This document shows positions 5,347 to 6,655 of a stretch of DNA of 6,655 nt, one piece after another (the stretch's first letter is position 1; the number at the start of each line of letters is the position of its first letter). The position numbers and the translations under genes are program-made. Origin of the DNA: JAYEJW01 sp034716535. Its GTDB lineage: Bacteria; Pseudomonadota; Gammaproteobacteria; Chromatiales; Chromatiaceae. The notes beneath the pieces were generated by a model. The model was not told the DNA's origin. It worked only from the letters and a program-made list of their open reading frames with translations, and searched no databases. The stretch is taken from positions 1 to 6,655 of the forward strand of contig JAYEJW010000553.1 of the NCBI GenBank assembly GCA_034716535.1, given 5' to 3'.

Positions 5347-6549
5347 ATGTCATCAGAAACGGCTACTTCATTTACGCCTAGCGATTTCATGCGCGCGCGC
5401 CGTCCCGAGTTGTTTCCAGACACCCTTTTGACAGATGAGCCAGGCATAAGCCGAGATCGCCTGGAGTTCCACTTGGATACACTGACCCAACGAAAGGAGG
5501 AGTACCTTTTCGAGAATTTCTGCCGTCAGTTGGCGCAGAAAGAGATTTGCCCCAATCTGATTCCTCAGACCGGACCGACGGGAGGCGGTGACAGCAAGGT
5601 GGATTCCGAGACCTATCCGGTCGCCGAACGCGTCGCAGACCGATGGTACATAGGGGAACCCGACCGAGCCGCCCGCGAGCGCTGGGCCTTCGCCTTCAGC
5701 GCCAAGAAGAAATGGCGGCCAAAGGTGGCGGATGATGTGCGAAAGATCGTTCAGACCGAGCGTGGCTACACCTGCATCTATTTCATGACCAACCAGGCGG
5801 TTTCGGATCGAAACCGAGCGAACATAGAAGACACCCTGACCAGAGAATGGAAGGTCCCGATTCGACTCCTTGACCGCACCTGGATAGTCGACACGGTGAT
5901 CCGGAATTCCCGTTGGGACTTGGTGTTTCAAACGCTGGACCTGGATCAACCGCCAGCCCGATCACGCAGTTTGCCAGGCCCCTTGGACGCCGAGCGCCTG
6001 CTTGATTTGGAAAACCTCGATCGCAAGATCGCGGATCCCACCCGATACCCAGACTCGGATTATCAGCTTGCAGAGGACTGCCTGCAGACGGCGCTGTTGG
6101 CCCGTAGCCTTGGACGCGCGAGGGAGGAGATAGACCGCCGATTCTTGCGTGCGGAACGTATTGCGAGGAAGGTGCATAGGGATCGGCAACTCTTCCGCAT
6201 CCTGTACCACCGAGCATGGACGGCGAACTGGTGGTTTGACGATTTCGGCGAGATGGGTCACCTGTACGGTGTCGCGGAACCCCTGGTCCTGGGAACGGGT
6301 ACTGTTTGGGAGTTGGAGAAACTGGTGAACCTCTGCCAGGTCGGGCATTCTTGGCTACGCGCAGAACCCCATAGAAGCAGCGACAGCCGTTGGTCCGATC
6401 GTACGGCCCGGTTGCGCAATGCCTTGCTCCGACACGCGACGAACCCAAGTGCACCAACAAGTGCCCTCTGGGCTCGGACGCAATTGGCCTTCCTGGACCT
6501 AAGTGCGGCCATCGTGGACAGGCAGGGCTTGCGCGAGATCCTGGCTTGA
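5347..6549 (+). CDS. Mrr-like PD-(D/E)XK nuclease-domain protein with helical C-terminal half, 400 aa
   Basis: The N-terminal half resembles Mrr-type restriction-endonuclease-like domains, which cut DNA, often foreign or modified DNA. Visible elements are an opening FMRARRPELFPDT (14-26) and a helix with E56 (YLFENFCRQL). Next come PQTGPTGGGD with D82 as the probable metal-binding aspartate, and the strand FAFSAKKKW with K120. The usual (D/E/Q)xK is SxK here (S118-A-K120), so the third ligand is replaced. The domain ends near residue 195 after IYFMTNQ and DRTWIVDTVI. Residues 205-400 are predicted mostly helical and TPR-like (YQLAEDCLQTALLARSLGRA; RILYHRAWTANWWFDDFGEM), perhaps a sensing or scaffold part. 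The ATG has GGGAG 12 bases upstream, a long spacing; starting at M15 would remove the RPELF region. Many proteins with this type of N-terminus are much longer, and the +1 frame stays open past the stop, so it may be truncated. A defence role is inference. Confidence 0.62.
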   Translation: MSSETATSFTPSDFMRARRPELFPDTLLTDEPGISRDRLEFHLDTLTQRKEEYLFENFCRQLAQKEICPNLIPQTGPTGGGDSKVDSETYPVAERVADRWYIGEPDRAARERWAFAFSAKKKWRPKVADDVRKIVQTERGYTCIYFMTNQAVSDRNRANIEDTLTREWKVPIRLLDRTWIVDTVIRNSRWDLVFQTLDLDQPPARSRSLPGPLDAERLLDLENLDRKIADPTRYPDSDYQLAEDCLQTALLARSLGRAREEIDRRFLRAERIARKVHRDRQLFRILYHRAWTANWWFDDFGEMGHLYGVAEPLVLGTGTVWELEKLVNLCQVGHSWLRAEPHRSSDSRWSDRTARLRNALLRHATNPSAPTSALWARTQLAFLDLSAAIVDRQGLREILA

Positions 6550-6655
6550 AATCCACGTTGAGCCGTCGGAGTACGCGAGGGTGCCCCTCGGACTCCGCGT
6601 GGACGAGGACGATTGCGGTGAGTGCCGAATCCTTATCGCGCACCCAACACTCGCG
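6503..6655 (+). other. Open +1 reading frame crossing the nuclease stop, runs off the window
   Basis: This frame is open from just after a TAA at 6500-6502 to the last base. From about 6542 it reads WLEIHVEPSEYARVPLGLRV and then DEDDCGECRILIAHPTL, with GC-rich third positions and a balanced residue mix. It could be a downstream gene overlapping the nuclease (possible GTG starts at 6503 and near 6581), or the continuation of the nuclease protein after a frameshift at its stop codon. Only 51 codons are visible. The opposite strand is also open here, so coding on the plus strand is not certain. Confidence 0.35.

Noticed and set aside
5783..6643. Minus-strand ORF of 286 codons
   Set aside because: Most of it is antisense to the nuclease gene and rich in Arg, Pro, Ser and Gly without any recognisable motif. 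Only its first ~40 codons beyond 6549 look protein-like, and there the plus-strand +1 frame looks at least as good.
1..6655. CRISPR array, tRNA or rRNA gene, insertion-sequence ends
   Set aside because: I saw no regularly spaced direct repeats, no cloverleaf-like tRNA sequence, no rRNA-like stretch, and no transposase motif or matching terminal inverted repeats in reading the window.

Overview
The window is GC-rich, densely coding bacterial DNA. Codon use (many third-position G/C) and the mix of families suggest a high-GC proteobacterium, perhaps a gammaproteobacterium. This is inference from style; no rRNA or taxonomic marker gene is present.

Left half (1-3762), all on the minus strand. In transcription order: a cysteine-rich secreted protein of unknown function (3762-2245); a periplasmic protein with two tandem META (HslJ/DUF306-type) domains (2176-1316); a ferritin-like protein of the rubrerythrin type (1152-502) with a candidate terminator hairpin behind it; and the N-terminal 128 residues of a MarR-family repressor running off the left edge. 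A perfect 16-bp palindrome (392-407), six bases before the MarR start codon, is a good candidate for its own operator.

Middle (3763-4962). After a 383-base stretch holding one doubtful minus-strand ORF and a hairpin comes a compact plus-strand cluster of four very small genes. The first is an antitoxin of the 'putative addiction module component' (Unstab_antitox) family. The second is a 37-codon remnant of its RelE/ParE-type toxin partner, not previously listed among the long ORFs because it is so short. The third and fourth are a DUF4258 gene and a DUF2283 gene. The first three are chained by two GTGA stop/start overlaps. The cluster looks like a decayed type II toxin-antitoxin pair with an intact DUF4258-DUF2283 pair joined directly to it.

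Right part (4963-6655). A 384-base gap contains an unrecognised 104-codon minus-strand ORF. It is followed on the plus strand by a 400-residue protein with an N-terminal Mrr-like PD-(D/E)XK nuclease domain and an alpha-helical C-terminal half. Its stop codon lies within a stretch where the +1 frame stays open, with protein-like sequence, to the window edge. Either a second gene overlaps it, or the nuclease gene is frameshifted and originally longer. Together with the small toxin-antitoxin-like genes, this end resembles an accessory or defence region, while the left end looks like ordinary chromosome.
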